Part shown: positions 49,914-59,056 of the stretch, in pieces | Layout of the letters: every line of letters starts with the position of its first letter | Numbering within the stretch: position 1 is the stretch's first letter | Source of the DNA: Oscillospiraceae bacterium | GTDB lineage: Bacteria > Bacillota > Clostridia > Saccharofermentanales > Saccharofermentanaceae | DNA length: 64,000 nt | Direction: 5' to 3' | NCBI GenBank assembly: GCA_902764825.1 | Contig: CACWXL010000001.1 | Span: forward strand, 124,001 to 188,000 | Notes under the pieces: generated by a model | What the model was told of the DNA's origin: nothing | Database searches by the model: none | The model's input: the letters and a program-made list of their open reading frames with translations, nothing else | Program-made: the position numbers and the translations under genes

Positions 49914-50848
49914 AATTCACCTTGCTTAGCATTCTCGTAAGCTTTGACGATTCTGGCTACAAGACTGTTTCTTACAATATCCGAATCATTGAGGCTTACG
50001 ATCCTAATACCTTCTACTCCGTCTAAGACCGTAATGGCGTCCTTAAGTCCGTTGGGAATACCGCGAGGCAGATCGATCTGAGTGAAGTCACCGCAGACAC
50101 ATGCCCTGCAGTTAACGCCTAATCTGGTAAGGAACATCTTCATCTGTTCAGGTGTCGTATTCTGCGCTTCATCAAGAAGCACGAAGCAGTCATCGAGATT
50201 TCTTCCTCGCATGAATGCGAGAGGAGATACTTCGATAACTCCCTTATCGTAATAACGCTCAAACATCTCCTGCCCCAAGAGCGCGGAAAGAGCGTCATAG
50301 ATAGGTCTCATGTAGGGATTTACCTTCTCTTCGATGTCACCGGGCAAAAATCCCAAACGCTCGCCGGCTTCTATTGCAGGTCTTGTAAGGATGATCTTCG
50401 ATACTTCCCTGCTCTTTAAAGCCTTAACCGCCATGGCAACTCCGAGGAACGTCTTGCCGGTTCCGGCAGGACCGCAGCAGATAACGAGCTCTGTTTTCTT
50501 TAATGAATCGACATAGAGCCTCTGGCCTAATGTTCTGGGCTTGATGGCTCTTCCGGAAGGCGTCATGTAAAAGACTTCGTCCGAAGTCTTAAGGAACTCT
50601 TCAAGCCTTCCTTCTCCTGCTATATTCAAAAGATATGAGATATCGGTCTCATCGATCTCGGAATCGGAAGACAGCTTATCCAGGGCAACAAAAACATCTC
50701 TGGCCGTTAAAACGTCTTTGGTCTCGCCTTCTATCACAAATCCTTTGCCGTCATGCTCTATCGAGACACCAAAATAATCGGCAATTCTTGACGCGTATAC
50801 GCCGGCCGTCTGTAGCGAATTCTTAAGCTGTTCTACTCTTTCTTCCAA
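49910..50848 (-). CDS. phoH: PhoH family ATPase
   Basis: This 312-residue ATP-binding protein is conserved in the phoH-pgpH-ybeY-era cluster. Walker A is CGPAGTGKTFLGVAMA (about 131-146), and Walker B and sensor are CFVLLDEAQNTTPEQMKMFLTR. LGVNCRACVCGDFTQIDLPRG is a family signature. The N-terminal KH-like part covers residues 1-90. The TTG at 50848 lies 7 bases after AGGAG and is the likely start. The family's exact role is not settled; RNA metabolism is suggested by the neighbours. Confidence 0.93.
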   Translation of the reverse strand: MEERVEQLKNSLQTAGVYASRIADYFGVSIEHDGKGFVIEGETKDVLTARDVFVALDKLSSDSEIDETDISYLLNIAGEGRLEEFLKTSDEVFYMTPSGRAIKPRTLGQRLYVDSLKKTELVICCGPAGTGKTFLGVAMAVKALKSREVSKIILTRPAIEAGERLGFLPGDIEEKVNPYMRPIYDALSALLGQEMFERYYDKGVIEVSPLAFMRGRNLDDCFVLLDEAQNTTPEQMKMFLTRLGVNCRACVCGDFTQIDLPRGIPNGLKDAITVLDGVEGIRIVSLNDSDIVRNSLVARIVKAYENAKQGEL

Positions 50849-50901
50849 ATGAGATCTCCTATAAAAGAATTATTATGCTAATTAAACTCTACGTCAACAA
50901 T

Positions 50902-51816
50902 CTATCCCTTAAAGCTCTGCAGTACCTTTTTGTAGTAATCCGGTATGTCGACTTCGAAATGCATCGTCTCTCCGGTCCTGGGATGAACGAATGTTATCGC
51001 CTGACTGTGAAGAGCCTGTCCTTCAAGACCGTAAGTCTTCCTTCTTGAAGCATAGACAGGATCGCCAACAACGGGATGTCCGATATAAGCCATGTGGACT
51101 CTGATCTGGTGGGTCCTTCCCGTCTCTAACACGAGTTTTACGTCTGTTATATCGCCAAGCCTTTCGAGAACTTCGAAATGAGTAACCGCAGGCTTTCCGT
51201 CCTTACTTACGGCCATCTTGCGTCTGTCGTTGGATGAACGCCCTATCGGCGCATCGATCATGCCCTTGTCCTCTTTGACAAAGCCGTAGACCAATGCCCT
51301 GTATTCTCTTACTATCTCGTGCCTTGAGAGCATGTCGGCCAGCTTTAGATGAGTGAAGTTATTCTTGCAGGCAAGCATCAGTCCTGACGTATCCTTGTCG
51401 ATACGGTGAACGATACCGGGCCTTACGACGCCGTTGATATCTGACAGATCGTCCTTGCAGTAAGCCAGGAGCGCATTTACGAGCGTGCCTTCGCTGTGTC
51501 CGGCAGCGGGATGGACAACCATTCCCTGGGGCTTGTTGATAACAAGAAGATCGGAATCCTCATAGACGATATCAAGCGGAATGTCCTGAGCGATAAAAGA
51601 ATCGTCAGGTGCGGGTTCAGGGATATCTGCTTCGACTACGTCGCCTGCAGAAAGCTTGGTTCCTGCCTTGGTAATAACTTTGCCGTTGACAGAGACCTTG
51701 CCGTCATCTATAAGGCGCTTATAAAACGATCTGGAATATGTGGAATCAAAGGCTTCCGTGACAAAGCTGTCGAGTCTGATTCCTTCATTTTGACAAGTCT
51801 GGGATTCAATCGGCAT
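50902..51816 (-). CDS. RluD-like pseudouridine synthase
   Basis: This 304-residue enzyme has an N-terminal S4 domain (about 10-70, RLDSFVTEAFDSTYSR) and the RluA catalytic motif GIVHRIDKDTSGLMLAC (Asp about 138). LVINKPQGMVVHPAAGHSEG and LETGRTHQIRVHMAYIGHPVVG are typical of RluD, which modifies 23S rRNA helix 69. Its neighbour is lspA, as in most Firmicutes. RluC/RluD specificity is inferred from order and domain layout only. Confidence 0.9.
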   Translation of the reverse strand: MPIESQTCQNEGIRLDSFVTEAFDSTYSRSFYKRLIDDGKVSVNGKVITKAGTKLSAGDVVEADIPEPAPDDSFIAQDIPLDIVYEDSDLLVINKPQGMVVHPAAGHSEGTLVNALLAYCKDDLSDINGVVRPGIVHRIDKDTSGLMLACKNNFTHLKLADMLSRHEIVREYRALVYGFVKEDKGMIDAPIGRSSNDRRKMAVSKDGKPAVTHFEVLERLGDITDVKLVLETGRTHQIRVHMAYIGHPVVGDPVYASRRKTYGLEGQALHSQAITFVHPRTGETMHFEVDIPDYYKKVLQSFKG

Positions 51817-52369
51817 TCTCTGTCTTCCTCTTTTTCACAAGCATATTCCAAAATTCTTCGAAGTATTTCGACTTGAAGAGAATTATAAAGATCAGGAGCG
51901 CGGTACCTATTACTGCGCAGATGTCCGCAAAATTGAAGATCGGGAACGTATAGCTTCCGAAATCGAATCTCAGGAAATCGACTACGTATCTGTATGCGAA
52001 TCTGTCCACAAGATTTCCGAGGGCGCCGGAAGACAAGAGACAGAAAGCAACAGCCAGGAGCTTCATATCATTTAATGCTGCATAGAGCATAAGGAAGAAG
52101 ATGCCGATACCGAGGACTACGGAGATACCCGTAAGCATATAGATCCCCCACGCCTGGTCAGCAAAGAGCGAGAAAGCGCTTCCTGTATTGCGGCAATGAT
52201 AGATCGAGAAGAATCCCTTGATAACATCAACCTGCTCGTAAACACCGACTTTGGCAACTACGAGCCTCTTAAAGAACTGATCCGCTATGATAAGAACAAC
52301 AGCAAGAACAGAAAAGATCACACATGCAAGAGGGGTCTTTGCCCTCTTATTTACAACAGCTTCACTCAT
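51806..52369 (-). CDS. lspA: Lipoprotein signal peptidase (signal peptidase II)
   Basis: LspA is the membrane aspartyl protease that removes lipoprotein signal peptides. The 187-residue protein has four membrane helices, NTGSAFSLF, and the catalytic Asp pair in GNLVDRFAYRYVVDFL. Many lipoproteins in this window are its probable substrates. The ATG at 52369 is taken as start; a GTG at 52375 is equally possible and neither has a strong ribosome site. The start overlaps ymdB, suggesting coupling. Confidence 0.94.
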   Translation of the reverse strand: MSEAVVNKRAKTPLACVIFSVLAVVLIIADQFFKRLVVAKVGVYEQVDVIKGFFSIYHCRNTGSAFSLFADQAWGIYMLTGISVVLGIGIFFLMLYAALNDMKLLAVAFCLLSSGALGNLVDRFAYRYVVDFLRFDFGSYTFPIFNFADICAVIGTALLIFIILFKSKYFEEFWNMLVKKRKTENAD

Positions 52370-53144
52370 ATTCACAGAACCGCTTTATTGCGGTACACCT
52401 TCCGTTTCTGTCAGTCTCGAAAATAATGCCGCACACAAAACCCGGCCCGTCAGCAGCCTCATATTTTGCGGGGAGCTTATACGCAAGCCTCTTAATGGAC
52501 GCATCAATGCTCATGCCGAGGATGGATTCCTTCGCCCCGCACATGCCGGCATCGGTTATATAACCGGTACCCTGCGGCAGGATGGTCTCATCAGCGGTCT
52601 GAACATGCGTATGAGTGCCGGCCACGGCTGACACCTTGCCGTCGAGATAGTAACCCATGGCACATTTCTCGGATGTGGCATCACAATGGAAGTCCAGGAT
52701 CACGGTACTGCATCCTTCAACACGCTTAAGCCTGTCAACGATCCTGTCAGCGCAGGAGAAAGGATTATCAGGCAGCACATTTGCGTAAACCTGACCCAGG
52801 AGATTAAACACACCCAACTTCTCCCCGTTCTTCTCGAAAATACAGTAATCATTTCCGGGCCACGAAGGACTGAAGTTAGCCGGTCTGGCCACATTATTGA
52901 TCTTGGATATCTGGCTCATAAACTCTCTGTTGGAGAAAGTATGGTTGCCCATCGTGAAAAGATCAGCGCCTGCAGCCTCCAGATCCCTTAACATGTTGAT
53001 CGAAGCGCCAAGTCCGTTAACGCTGTTCTCGGCGTTAACAATGCAGCAGTCTATGGCATTATTCCTAAGAAATGAGGGCATGACTATTTTGAAAGCACGG
53101 CGTCCCGCGCTGCCAACGACATCACCAACAAAGCATACTCTCAA
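52362..53144 (-). CDS. ymdB: YmdB-family metallophosphoesterase
   Basis: YmdB proteins are di-iron or di-manganese phosphodiesterases linked to RNase Y function and biofilm control; 2',3'-cyclic AMP hydrolysis is reported for the Bacillus protein. This 260-residue protein has MRVCFVGDVVG at the start (Asp), VNAENSV, FTMGNHTF, and DFHCDATSEK with GTHTHVQTAD as metal ligands. The TTG at 53144 gives this canonical N-terminus, with GGGGG 8 bases upstream; the ATG at 53159 would add five residues. It has its own promoter at 53178-53186, separated from rny by a terminator. Confidence 0.93.
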   Translation of the reverse strand: MRVCFVGDVVGSAGRRAFKIVMPSFLRNNAIDCCIVNAENSVNGLGASINMLRDLEAAGADLFTMGNHTFSNREFMSQISKINNVARPANFSPSWPGNDYCIFEKNGEKLGVFNLLGQVYANVLPDNPFSCADRIVDRLKRVEGCSTVILDFHCDATSEKCAMGYYLDGKVSAVAGTHTHVQTADETILPQGTGYITDAGMCGAKESILGMSIDASIKRLAYKLPAKYEAADGPGFVCGIIFETDRNGRCTAIKRFCEYE

Positions 53145-53177
53145 GAGATATACCCCCATTCTTTTTATTAATTAAAA

Positions 53178-53186
53178 ATTATATCA
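53178..53186 (-). promoter_or_regulatory. Extended -10 promoter of the ymdB-lspA-rluD unit
   Basis: TGATATAAT on the minus strand (TGn plus TATAAT) lies about 34 bases before the TTG start of ymdB. Confidence 0.6.
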
Positions 53187-53263
53187 CAAGAGAGCTTTAA
53201 TTCCGAAGTTTTGAAGATCAGTTATTTAAAGAAGGATTAGCTTATGTCCGTTTTCCAAAAGCA

Positions 53264-53302
53264 AACAAAAAGGACCCCAAGCCATATAGGCTTAAGGTCC
53301 TT
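53264..53302 (-). terminator. Rho-independent terminator downstream of rny
   Basis: On the minus strand AAGGACC (53302-53296) pairs with GGTCCTT (53276-53270), enclosing a second stem AAGCC/GGCTT (53293-53279). TTTTTGTTT follows. It closes the rny transcript before ymdB. Confidence 0.85.
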
Positions 53303-53360
53303 GGTTTGTTTTGATAGATGATACTAACGTGTTAAATAATATATTCAAAAAATTCTTTAA

Positions 53361-54932
53361 TTATTTAGCAACGTCAGTTGCCCTAGTTTCTCTGATCACA
53401 TTTACTTTGATCTGTCCGGGATAATCGAGTTCGTCCTCAATCTTCTTGCAGATATCACGGGCCTTGAGCGTCATCTCGTCATCTGAAACCTTATCAGGTG
53501 AAACGATAACACGAATCTCTCTGCCTGCCTGGATGGCAAAGCTCTTTTCGACACCTTCGAAGCTTGTTGCTATCTCCTCAAGCTTCTCGATCCTCTTGAT
53601 GTATGTCTCGAGATTCTCTCTTCTTGCTCCGGGTCTTGCTGCTGAGATCGCATCGGCTGCAGCCACCAGCACAGCTTCTGCGGAAAGAGGCTCAACATCT
53701 CCGTGATGCGCCTCGATGCAGTTAATGACCGCGGGACTTTCATGATACTTCTTCGCTATCTCGACACCGAGCTGGATATGTGTTCCTTCCTGCTCGAAGT
53801 CTACTGCCTTACCGATATCATGCAAAAGGCCGCCGCGTCTTGCAAGATTACTGTCAAGTCCGAGTTCGTCCGCCATCATTGCTGCGATCCAAGATACTTC
53901 AATTGAATGCTGCAGTACGTTCTGTCCGTACGATGTGCGGTAACGAAGACGTCCTAAAAGCTTGATAAGCTCAGGATGCAGATTCATGACTCCTGTGTCG
54001 AATGCTGCCTTCTCGCCCTCAGTCTTGATAGTCTGATTGAGTTCCTTCTTTGCCTTGCCGGCCATCTCTTCGATTCTGGCCGGATGGATCCTTCCGTCTG
54101 CTACGAGTCTTTCAATAGTCATTCTTGCGATCTCTCTTCTGATAGGATCGAAAGATGAAAGAACGATAGCTTCGGGAGTATCGTCGATAATGAGATCGAC
54201 TCCTGTAATTGTCTCGATCGCTCTGATGTTACGTCCCTCACGACCGATGATTCGACCCTTCATCTCGTCGTTGGGGAGATTTACTACAGATACTGTGACT
54301 TCGGAAACATAGTCAGATGCATAACGCTGGATAGCGTTTACGATAATGTCCTTTGCGACCTTATCGGCATCCTGTTTAGTTTTCTCTTCCATCTGCTTGA
54401 GCATAAGAGCCATATCGTGTGTATATTCACGCTTTGCTTCATCAAGCACTAAGCTTCTGGCATCTGCAACCGTAAGGCCTGACACCTTCTCAAGTTCAGT
54501 CTTCTTACGCTGCTCGTAATCCTTTGCCCTGGCTTCGAGTTCAGCAATATTCTGCTGACGTCTCTCGATTTCCTCCTGCTTGCGCTCGCAATTAGCTTCA
54601 ATACGGTTGATATTCTCTTCCTTCTGCTCGAGCCTATTGCGCTCTTTTGCAAGCTCCTGCTTCTTCTCTCTGGCTTCACGCTCCAGTTCGGAACGTACCA
54701 GTGAGACTTCTTCTTTTGCCTGCAAAAGCAAATCACGCTTGTTGTTTTCAGCTTCCTTCTGTGCATTTGCGAGAAGTACATTGCTTTCCTCCTTGGATTT
54801 AGCAATATCCTCCGCAAGTCTCTTTTGCTCACCGGAAATACCGGATTTAAAATAGACTGCCGCAATTAATATACCCAGAATAAGTCCAACAACGCCCGCA
54901 ATTATTACAAATAATAACGATACTTGTGGCAC
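53361..54932 (-). CDS. rny: Ribonuclease Y
   Basis: RNase Y starts mRNA decay as a membrane-anchored endonuclease. The 523-residue protein has an N-terminal transmembrane helix (about 4-23), a long coiled coil (about 25-190), a KH domain (about 205-270, [16 protein letters not shown]), and the HD domain (about 330-420: [30 protein letters not shown]). The start is likely the GTG at 54932, which has GGAGG about 11 bases upstream; a TTG at 54950 overlaps the ribosome site. The upstream region holds a near-consensus promoter and a 5' hairpin. Confidence 0.96.
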   Translation of the reverse strand: MPQVSLLFVIIAGVVGLILGILIAAVYFKSGISGEQKRLAEDIAKSKEESNVLLANAQKEAENNKRDLLLQAKEEVSLVRSELEREAREKKQELAKERNRLEQKEENINRIEANCERKQEEIERRQQNIAELEARAKDYEQRKKTELEKVSGLTVADARSLVLDEAKREYTHDMALMLKQMEEKTKQDADKVAKDIIVNAIQRYASDYVSEVTVSVVNLPNDEMKGRIIGREGRNIRAIETITGVDLIIDDTPEAIVLSSFDPIRREIARMTIERLVADGRIHPARIEEMAGKAKKELNQTIKTEGEKAAFDTGVMNLHPELIKLLGRLRYRTSYGQNVLQHSIEVSWIAAMMADELGLDSNLARRGGLLHDIGKAVDFEQEGTHIQLGVEIAKKYHESPAVINCIEAHHGDVEPLSAEAVLVAAADAISAARPGARRENLETYIKRIEKLEEIATSFEGVEKSFAIQAGREIRVIVSPDKVSDDEMTLKARDICKKIEDELDYPGQIKVNVIRETRATDVAK

Positions 54933-54978
54933 GTTGGTACTCACCTCCAAAATTATTTAGTTGTCAAAGAACGTATAA

Positions 54979-54998
54979 AATGGCTCTGACAAGCCATT
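54979..54998 (-). repeat. Hairpin in the rny 5' leader
   Basis: AATGGCT (54979-54985) and AGCCATT (54992-54998) form a 7-bp stem with a 6-base loop, at the very 5' end of the predicted rny transcript. It could protect the mRNA or control its decay. Confidence 0.5.
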
Positions 54999-55002
54999 GA
55001 AT

Positions 55003-55031
55003 ATTGTAGAAATAAATGCCCTATCTGTCAA
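55003..55031 (-). promoter_or_regulatory. Promoter of rny
   Basis: On the minus strand TTGACA (55031-55026), a 17-base spacer and TACAAT (55008-55003) form a near-consensus sigma-A site. Confidence 0.8.
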
Positions 55032-55039
55032 TAATTTGT

Positions 55040-55045
55040 TAGAAT
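55040..55045 (+). promoter_or_regulatory. -10 element of a possibly leaderless RluA-type transcript
   Basis: TAGAAT ends 6 bases before the ATG at 55052. No Shine-Dalgarno sequence is seen, as at the helicase gene at 41072. Confidence 0.4.
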
Positions 55046-55051
55046 GTAACA

Positions 55052-55951
55052 ATGCGAATAGATTATTTTGTTCAAAGTGAATATAACGGCCTGGAAATAC
55101 AGCAGATCATGAGGCGCGAGTTCAAGATGAGCTCCACCTGGGTCAAGCGCGTAAAGCTGTACGGAACGGTTGAGCTCAATGGTGTCCACGCCAGAGTCAA
55201 GGACCTCGTAAAGACCGGTGACAGGCTCTTTTTCGAGTACGAAGACAATTCCGCTGCCCTGACTCCGCCTTCCAATGTCGGCATAGTGTTCGAAAATGAG
55301 CACTACGCCGTCGTAAACAAGCCCGCAGGCATGGTCACCCACCCTTCACACGGCCATCTTGAGGATTCGCTCCTTACGTCACTTTCTTCGAACACTCTCC
55401 ATCCGGTCATGCGCCTCGACAGGGAGACATCGGGCCTCCTTATAGTCGCGAAGGACGGTTATTCGCACAACATGCTCGCAACAACAGACATAAAGAAGCG
55501 CTATAAGGCGCTCTGTTACGGTAAATTTGATCCTGCTGACGGCACTATGTCCTTCCCTATCGCAAGGCGCCCCAACTCCGTCATGATCAGGGACTGCGTT
55601 CCTGACGGCAAGCCTTCGGTTACTCACTATAAGACAGCCGCGTATTATGAGAATGCTGATATATCTCTGATCGAGTTCGAACTTGAGACCGGCAGATGCC
55701 ACCAGATAAGGACCCATTGCTGCCATGTTGGCCATCCGCTCTTAAGTGACGGACTCTACGGCCCTCTTTCAGACGACAATCCGAACGAAGGCTTGAAGCA
55801 GCAGGCGCTTATCTACGACGGCAAGGTCGGCCGTGTCGCGCTTCACGCATATAAGATCGAATATAAGGATCCTTTCGAGGGTAGGAAAATCAAGGTGTTC
55901 GAAGCACCTCTCCCGTCAGACATGCAGTCTCTTATTGATGAGATAAGTTAA
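55052..55951 (+). CDS. RluA-family pseudouridine synthase with S4 domain
   Basis: This 299-residue protein has an S4-like N-terminus (about 10-65, IQQIMRREFKMSSTWVKRVKL). The RluA motif is PVMRLDRETSGLLIVA (catalytic Asp about 128), and AVVNKPAGMVTHPSHG and ELETGRCHQIRTHCCHVGHP are present. The motif starts with MRLD where most have HRLD; the effect on activity is unclear. No ribosome site is visible before the ATG; a -10 element is placed right in front. The stop is 2 bases from a convergent gene. Confidence 0.87.
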   Translation: MRIDYFVQSEYNGLEIQQIMRREFKMSSTWVKRVKLYGTVELNGVHARVKDLVKTGDRLFFEYEDNSAALTPPSNVGIVFENEHYAVVNKPAGMVTHPSHGHLEDSLLTSLSSNTLHPVMRLDRETSGLLIVAKDGYSHNMLATTDIKKRYKALCYGKFDPADGTMSFPIARRPNSVMIRDCVPDGKPSVTHYKTAAYYENADISLIEFELETGRCHQIRTHCCHVGHPLLSDGLYGPLSDDNPNEGLKQQALIYDGKVGRVALHAYKIEYKDPFEGRKIKVFEAPLPSDMQSLIDEIS

Positions 55952-55953
55952 GA

Positions 55954-57138
55954 TCAGGAGAACTTTCCTGCGATCGAAGTATCGTTTAAGAACGTATTCG
56001 CATTATAAAGCCAAAGCATGTCAGTTACGCTCTCAGTGTCGATAATATCCTGGATATTGCCGTTATAATATCTCGGGTCGATTATGATTATCTTCTTATA
56101 ATGTGGTATGAGCAGCGGGATAAGGCTGTTTGCGTATGAATCCTTAACTACCATCAGAACCTTATCATTTGCGGAACTGCTCTCGATCACGACCTCAGGA
56201 TAGTTGCCTCCGAAGAAGACCTCATATTTACTCTTGGAATTGAGCTTCTGGGGATCGAAGACAGATGTCGTTACCCTCTCCTCCTCAACATATGTCACAC
56301 GGTACATTACGTCTAGAGGACATGTGGGAATGCTGATTGTATCTTGTGCGCTGAATATGCCGGACGAAGACGCAAGCGTTCCGCGGAAGCTGTCGGTAAC
56401 GGCAAGATTCCTGTATTGATAAGAAGCAGGATCAAGGCCCATCTTTTTCGCGATCTCGACATAAGCGATATCCACGGCAGCAGATGTCCAGTGGTGATCC
56501 GTCCTGTAATAGAGATCCTGTGGATTATTGGTGCTCTTCAAGGGCGTGCAAAGGTCGATCGGCGTAAAGCCGTTAAGGCTTCCGTAGATCTTTTTAATCT
56601 GTTCCGTCTGGCTCGGAACCGGCGCATTTGAAGGCAGATATGCACTTACTATCTCGGTGGAATTGGGCGCGATCGCTATATATGTGTTGATGCCCGGGTT
56701 CCTAGCTCTAATGTTATTCATTGCATCTGTCGTCTTCTTGAGCCTTGCCTCGTTATATTCCGACGGCTTCTCATAGAGGAAATGCTTCTTGCCGATATAA
56801 ACATCATTGATCTCCCTCTTGCCGAAGAATACGTCGATGCCTGTCCTTAAGCTTACGAGCTTGTCCCTTAAGAGGAACTGGTCTGAAAGATAGGCCTCTG
56901 CGTCGTCCATAAACTTGCCGTCCATGAGAGATGACCAGCTGAACTGAGGCTTGGTCGTAAGATAACGGTTCTCGTTCTCACTGTATTCCCTGTCCTTTCC
57001 GATGAGCGACAGGAAGCTTACGGCAAAGAGAATCACGGTTACGATAAGCGCAGATAAACATTCATAAACATAGTAGTCCTTCTTTTGGGACTTCTTTCTG
57101 CTCTTGTTATTCTTACTGTTTACCTTTTTCTTTTCCAT
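55954..57138 (-). CDS. DHHW-family cell-surface protein
   Basis: This 394-residue protein has a basic N-terminus and one transmembrane helix (about 25-48). The extracellular domain carries the signature YYRTDHHWTSAAVDIA. VFFGKREINDVYIGKKHFL and VVKDSYANSLIPLLIPHY are typical of AlgJ/AlgX-like SGNH folds that move acetyl groups onto polysaccharides. Its gene is 4 bases after the MBOAT gene, its expected acyl donor. Start: ATG at 57138, behind the MBOAT stop. Confidence 0.85.
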   Translation of the reverse strand: MEKKKVNSKNNKSRKKSQKKDYYVYECLSALIVTVILFAVSFLSLIGKDREYSENENRYLTTKPQFSWSSLMDGKFMDDAEAYLSDQFLLRDKLVSLRTGIDVFFGKREINDVYIGKKHFLYEKPSEYNEARLKKTTDAMNNIRARNPGINTYIAIAPNSTEIVSAYLPSNAPVPSQTEQIKKIYGSLNGFTPIDLCTPLKSTNNPQDLYYRTDHHWTSAAVDIAYVEIAKKMGLDPASYQYRNLAVTDSFRGTLASSSGIFSAQDTISIPTCPLDVMYRVTYVEEERVTTSVFDPQKLNSKSKYEVFFGGNYPEVVIESSSANDKVLMVVKDSYANSLIPLLIPHYKKIIIIDPRYYNGNIQDIIDTESVTDMLWLYNANTFLNDTSIAGKFS

Positions 57139-57142
57139 ACCG

Positions 57143-58561
57143 TCAGAACCTGAAATATAAGAATGGATTATATGTCTCACTGATCATGAAGATGATGCAG
57201 AGAACGAATAAAAGCGGCGTTAAGGCAAGTATCACCCTGCTGCGTTTCTTCGGGCTCAGCAAGCCTATCAGGAACGAATAAACCGGCAGAGCGCATGCCA
57301 AGCCTATGAGGAGCAATGCGAAATTCGTTGTAAGAAGGAATGATCCCGTGGAATCTGCAAAAGCGGCAGATCTTCCGAACATGACACCGATATAGCTGAA
57401 TGCTTCACCGATGGAAGGCGCGGAGAAAAGTACCCATCCGATCATCACGCAGATCATGGTAACGAGCCAGCGCAGTATCTTCGGTATCCTCTTAACAAGA
57501 TTATCGAGGATATATTTTTCAAGTATCAGCAGGATGCCGTAATAAACGCCCCACAGCACATAATTCCATGCGGCGCCGTGCCAGAATCCTGTTAAGAGCC
57601 AGACTACCATGAGATTGAATATGACTCTCGGAACCTTGCACCTGTTGCCGCCCAAAGGAATATAGACATAATCCCTGAACCAGGAAGACAATGACATGTG
57701 CCATCTTCTCCAGAAATCAGTGATCGATACGGCAATGTAAGGATAATTGAAGTTCTCACAGAATTCGAAGCCGAATACTCCTCCGAGGCCTATTGCCATG
57801 TCAGAATACCCCGAAAAGTCGAAATAGATCTGCAGCGTATAGCATATGATACCGATCCATGCTGTCAGCACGCTCATGTTGGCAGTTCCCGATGCCTGGA
57901 CAGATGCATAGATACTGCCCAGAGTGTTTGCGAGGATGAGCTTTTTGGAAAGGCCTATTATGAACCTGTTCATGCCCTTCGAATAAGAGCCCCAGTTCTC
58001 CTTGCGGTTCATGAACTGGTCTGATATGTCCTTGTATTTGACGATAGGACCTGCTATAAGCTGCGGGAATAATGATACGTAGAGCGCGAAAACGAAGAGC
58101 TTCTTCTGCGCTTTGATATTTCCGTTATATAGATCGATTATGTAAGACATGATCTGGAACGTATAAAAGGAAATACCGACAGGAAGCGGCAGATTTAGAG
58201 GTCTTAAGCCCAGACCCGTAATGCCGGCAAATGTGCTGATGAACAGATTTGCATACTTAAAGAACCCTAAGACGCCGATATTGAAGATGATGGCAAAGAT
58301 AAACAGCGACCTTGCCTTTTTCTTCTTATTCATCTTCTTTGCCTGCTCCATATCCTTGCCGACGATGAAGTTGAAGAATATGCTGAGCAGCATGAGGATG
58401 ATATAGACAGGTTCACCCCATGCATAGAATATAAGGCTTGCAACGAGCAGGATGAGGTTCTTTACAGCCATGCTCTTGGTCACGACAACGCCTAACAGAT
58501 AGTACAGGGCCATCGTTAAGGGCAGGAAGACTATTAAAAATGTAGCTGAACTGAATACCAT
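57143..58561 (-). CDS. MBOAT-family O-acyltransferase
   Basis: This 472-residue membrane-bound O-acyltransferase (AlgI/DltB group) has about 11 hydrophobic segments. Signature residues are SYIIDLYNGNIKAQKK, PQLIAGPIVKY, YFDFSGYSDMAIGLG and the catalytic His in LTGFWHGAAWNYVLWG. It moves an acyl group, usually acetyl, across the membrane for a surface polymer. The downstream DHHW protein and the upstream DUF4358 and SGNH genes probably work with it. Confidence 0.92.
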   Translation of the reverse strand: MVFSSATFLIVFLPLTMALYYLLGVVVTKSMAVKNLILLVASLIFYAWGEPVYIILMLLSIFFNFIVGKDMEQAKKMNKKKKARSLFIFAIIFNIGVLGFFKYANLFISTFAGITGLGLRPLNLPLPVGISFYTFQIMSYIIDLYNGNIKAQKKLFVFALYVSLFPQLIAGPIVKYKDISDQFMNRKENWGSYSKGMNRFIIGLSKKLILANTLGSIYASVQASGTANMSVLTAWIGIICYTLQIYFDFSGYSDMAIGLGGVFGFEFCENFNYPYIAVSITDFWRRWHMSLSSWFRDYVYIPLGGNRCKVPRVIFNLMVVWLLTGFWHGAAWNYVLWGVYYGILLILEKYILDNLVKRIPKILRWLVTMICVMIGWVLFSAPSIGEAFSYIGVMFGRSAAFADSTGSFLLTTNFALLLIGLACALPVYSFLIGLLSPKKRSRVILALTPLLFVLCIIFMISETYNPFLYFRF

Positions 58562-58576
58562 TTCTTATCCTTACCC

Positions 58577-59056
58577 TTACAGTGCCTTTTTATATGCCTC
58601 GTACAGCGCGTCGGAATTGACGGCCGTGCAGTAGAAAACAATGTTTCCGTTGATCTTTATTACCGAATCCTCCAAGAGCGCATATTGCTCGGGAGCATAG
58701 TTCTTATACAGGTTCTCACGGTCTGTCACCCTGTTCTGGATCGCCGTTTTGAGCTCATTGGCATCACCGGGATCATTGAGCTTTACTATGAGCATCTCCG
58801 TAACATCCATTACGTTATCGTTAGCGTAATAGACGATGCCCTCTGTCTTATCGATGTCTATGCCGAAGGCCTTGGCCGCATCGGCGTTGGTCTTTTTCGA
58901 CATCTGGTCCTGAGTTAAGACATTTAAGACCGGCGCGGCAACTTCATCAACGCTCTTATCGGTGCCGCCGCTGTGCGTTGCGCAGATCCATATTATGAAA
59001 ACGAACAGCGCGATCACGCAAAGGGCTTCATATATCAGGTAATTCTTGTGCTTCAT
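58577..59056 (-). CDS. DUF4358 domain protein
   Basis: This 159-residue membrane-anchored protein has one N-terminal transmembrane helix (about 8-27) and an extracellular domain of about 125 residues (FGIDIDKTEGIVYYANDNVM, TEMLIVKLNDPGD). It matches the DUF4358 proteins often found beside MBOAT and SGNH genes in Clostridia. The function is not known; a partner role in polymer acylation is inferred. The ATG overlaps the SGNH gene's TGA (ATGA). Confidence 0.82.
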   Translation of the reverse strand: MKHKNYLIYEALCVIALFVFIIWICATHSGGTDKSVDEVAAPVLNVLTQDQMSKKTNADAAKAFGIDIDKTEGIVYYANDNVMDVTEMLIVKLNDPGDANELKTAIQNRVTDRENLYKNYAPEQYALLEDSVIKINGNIVFYCTAVNSDALYEAYKKAL

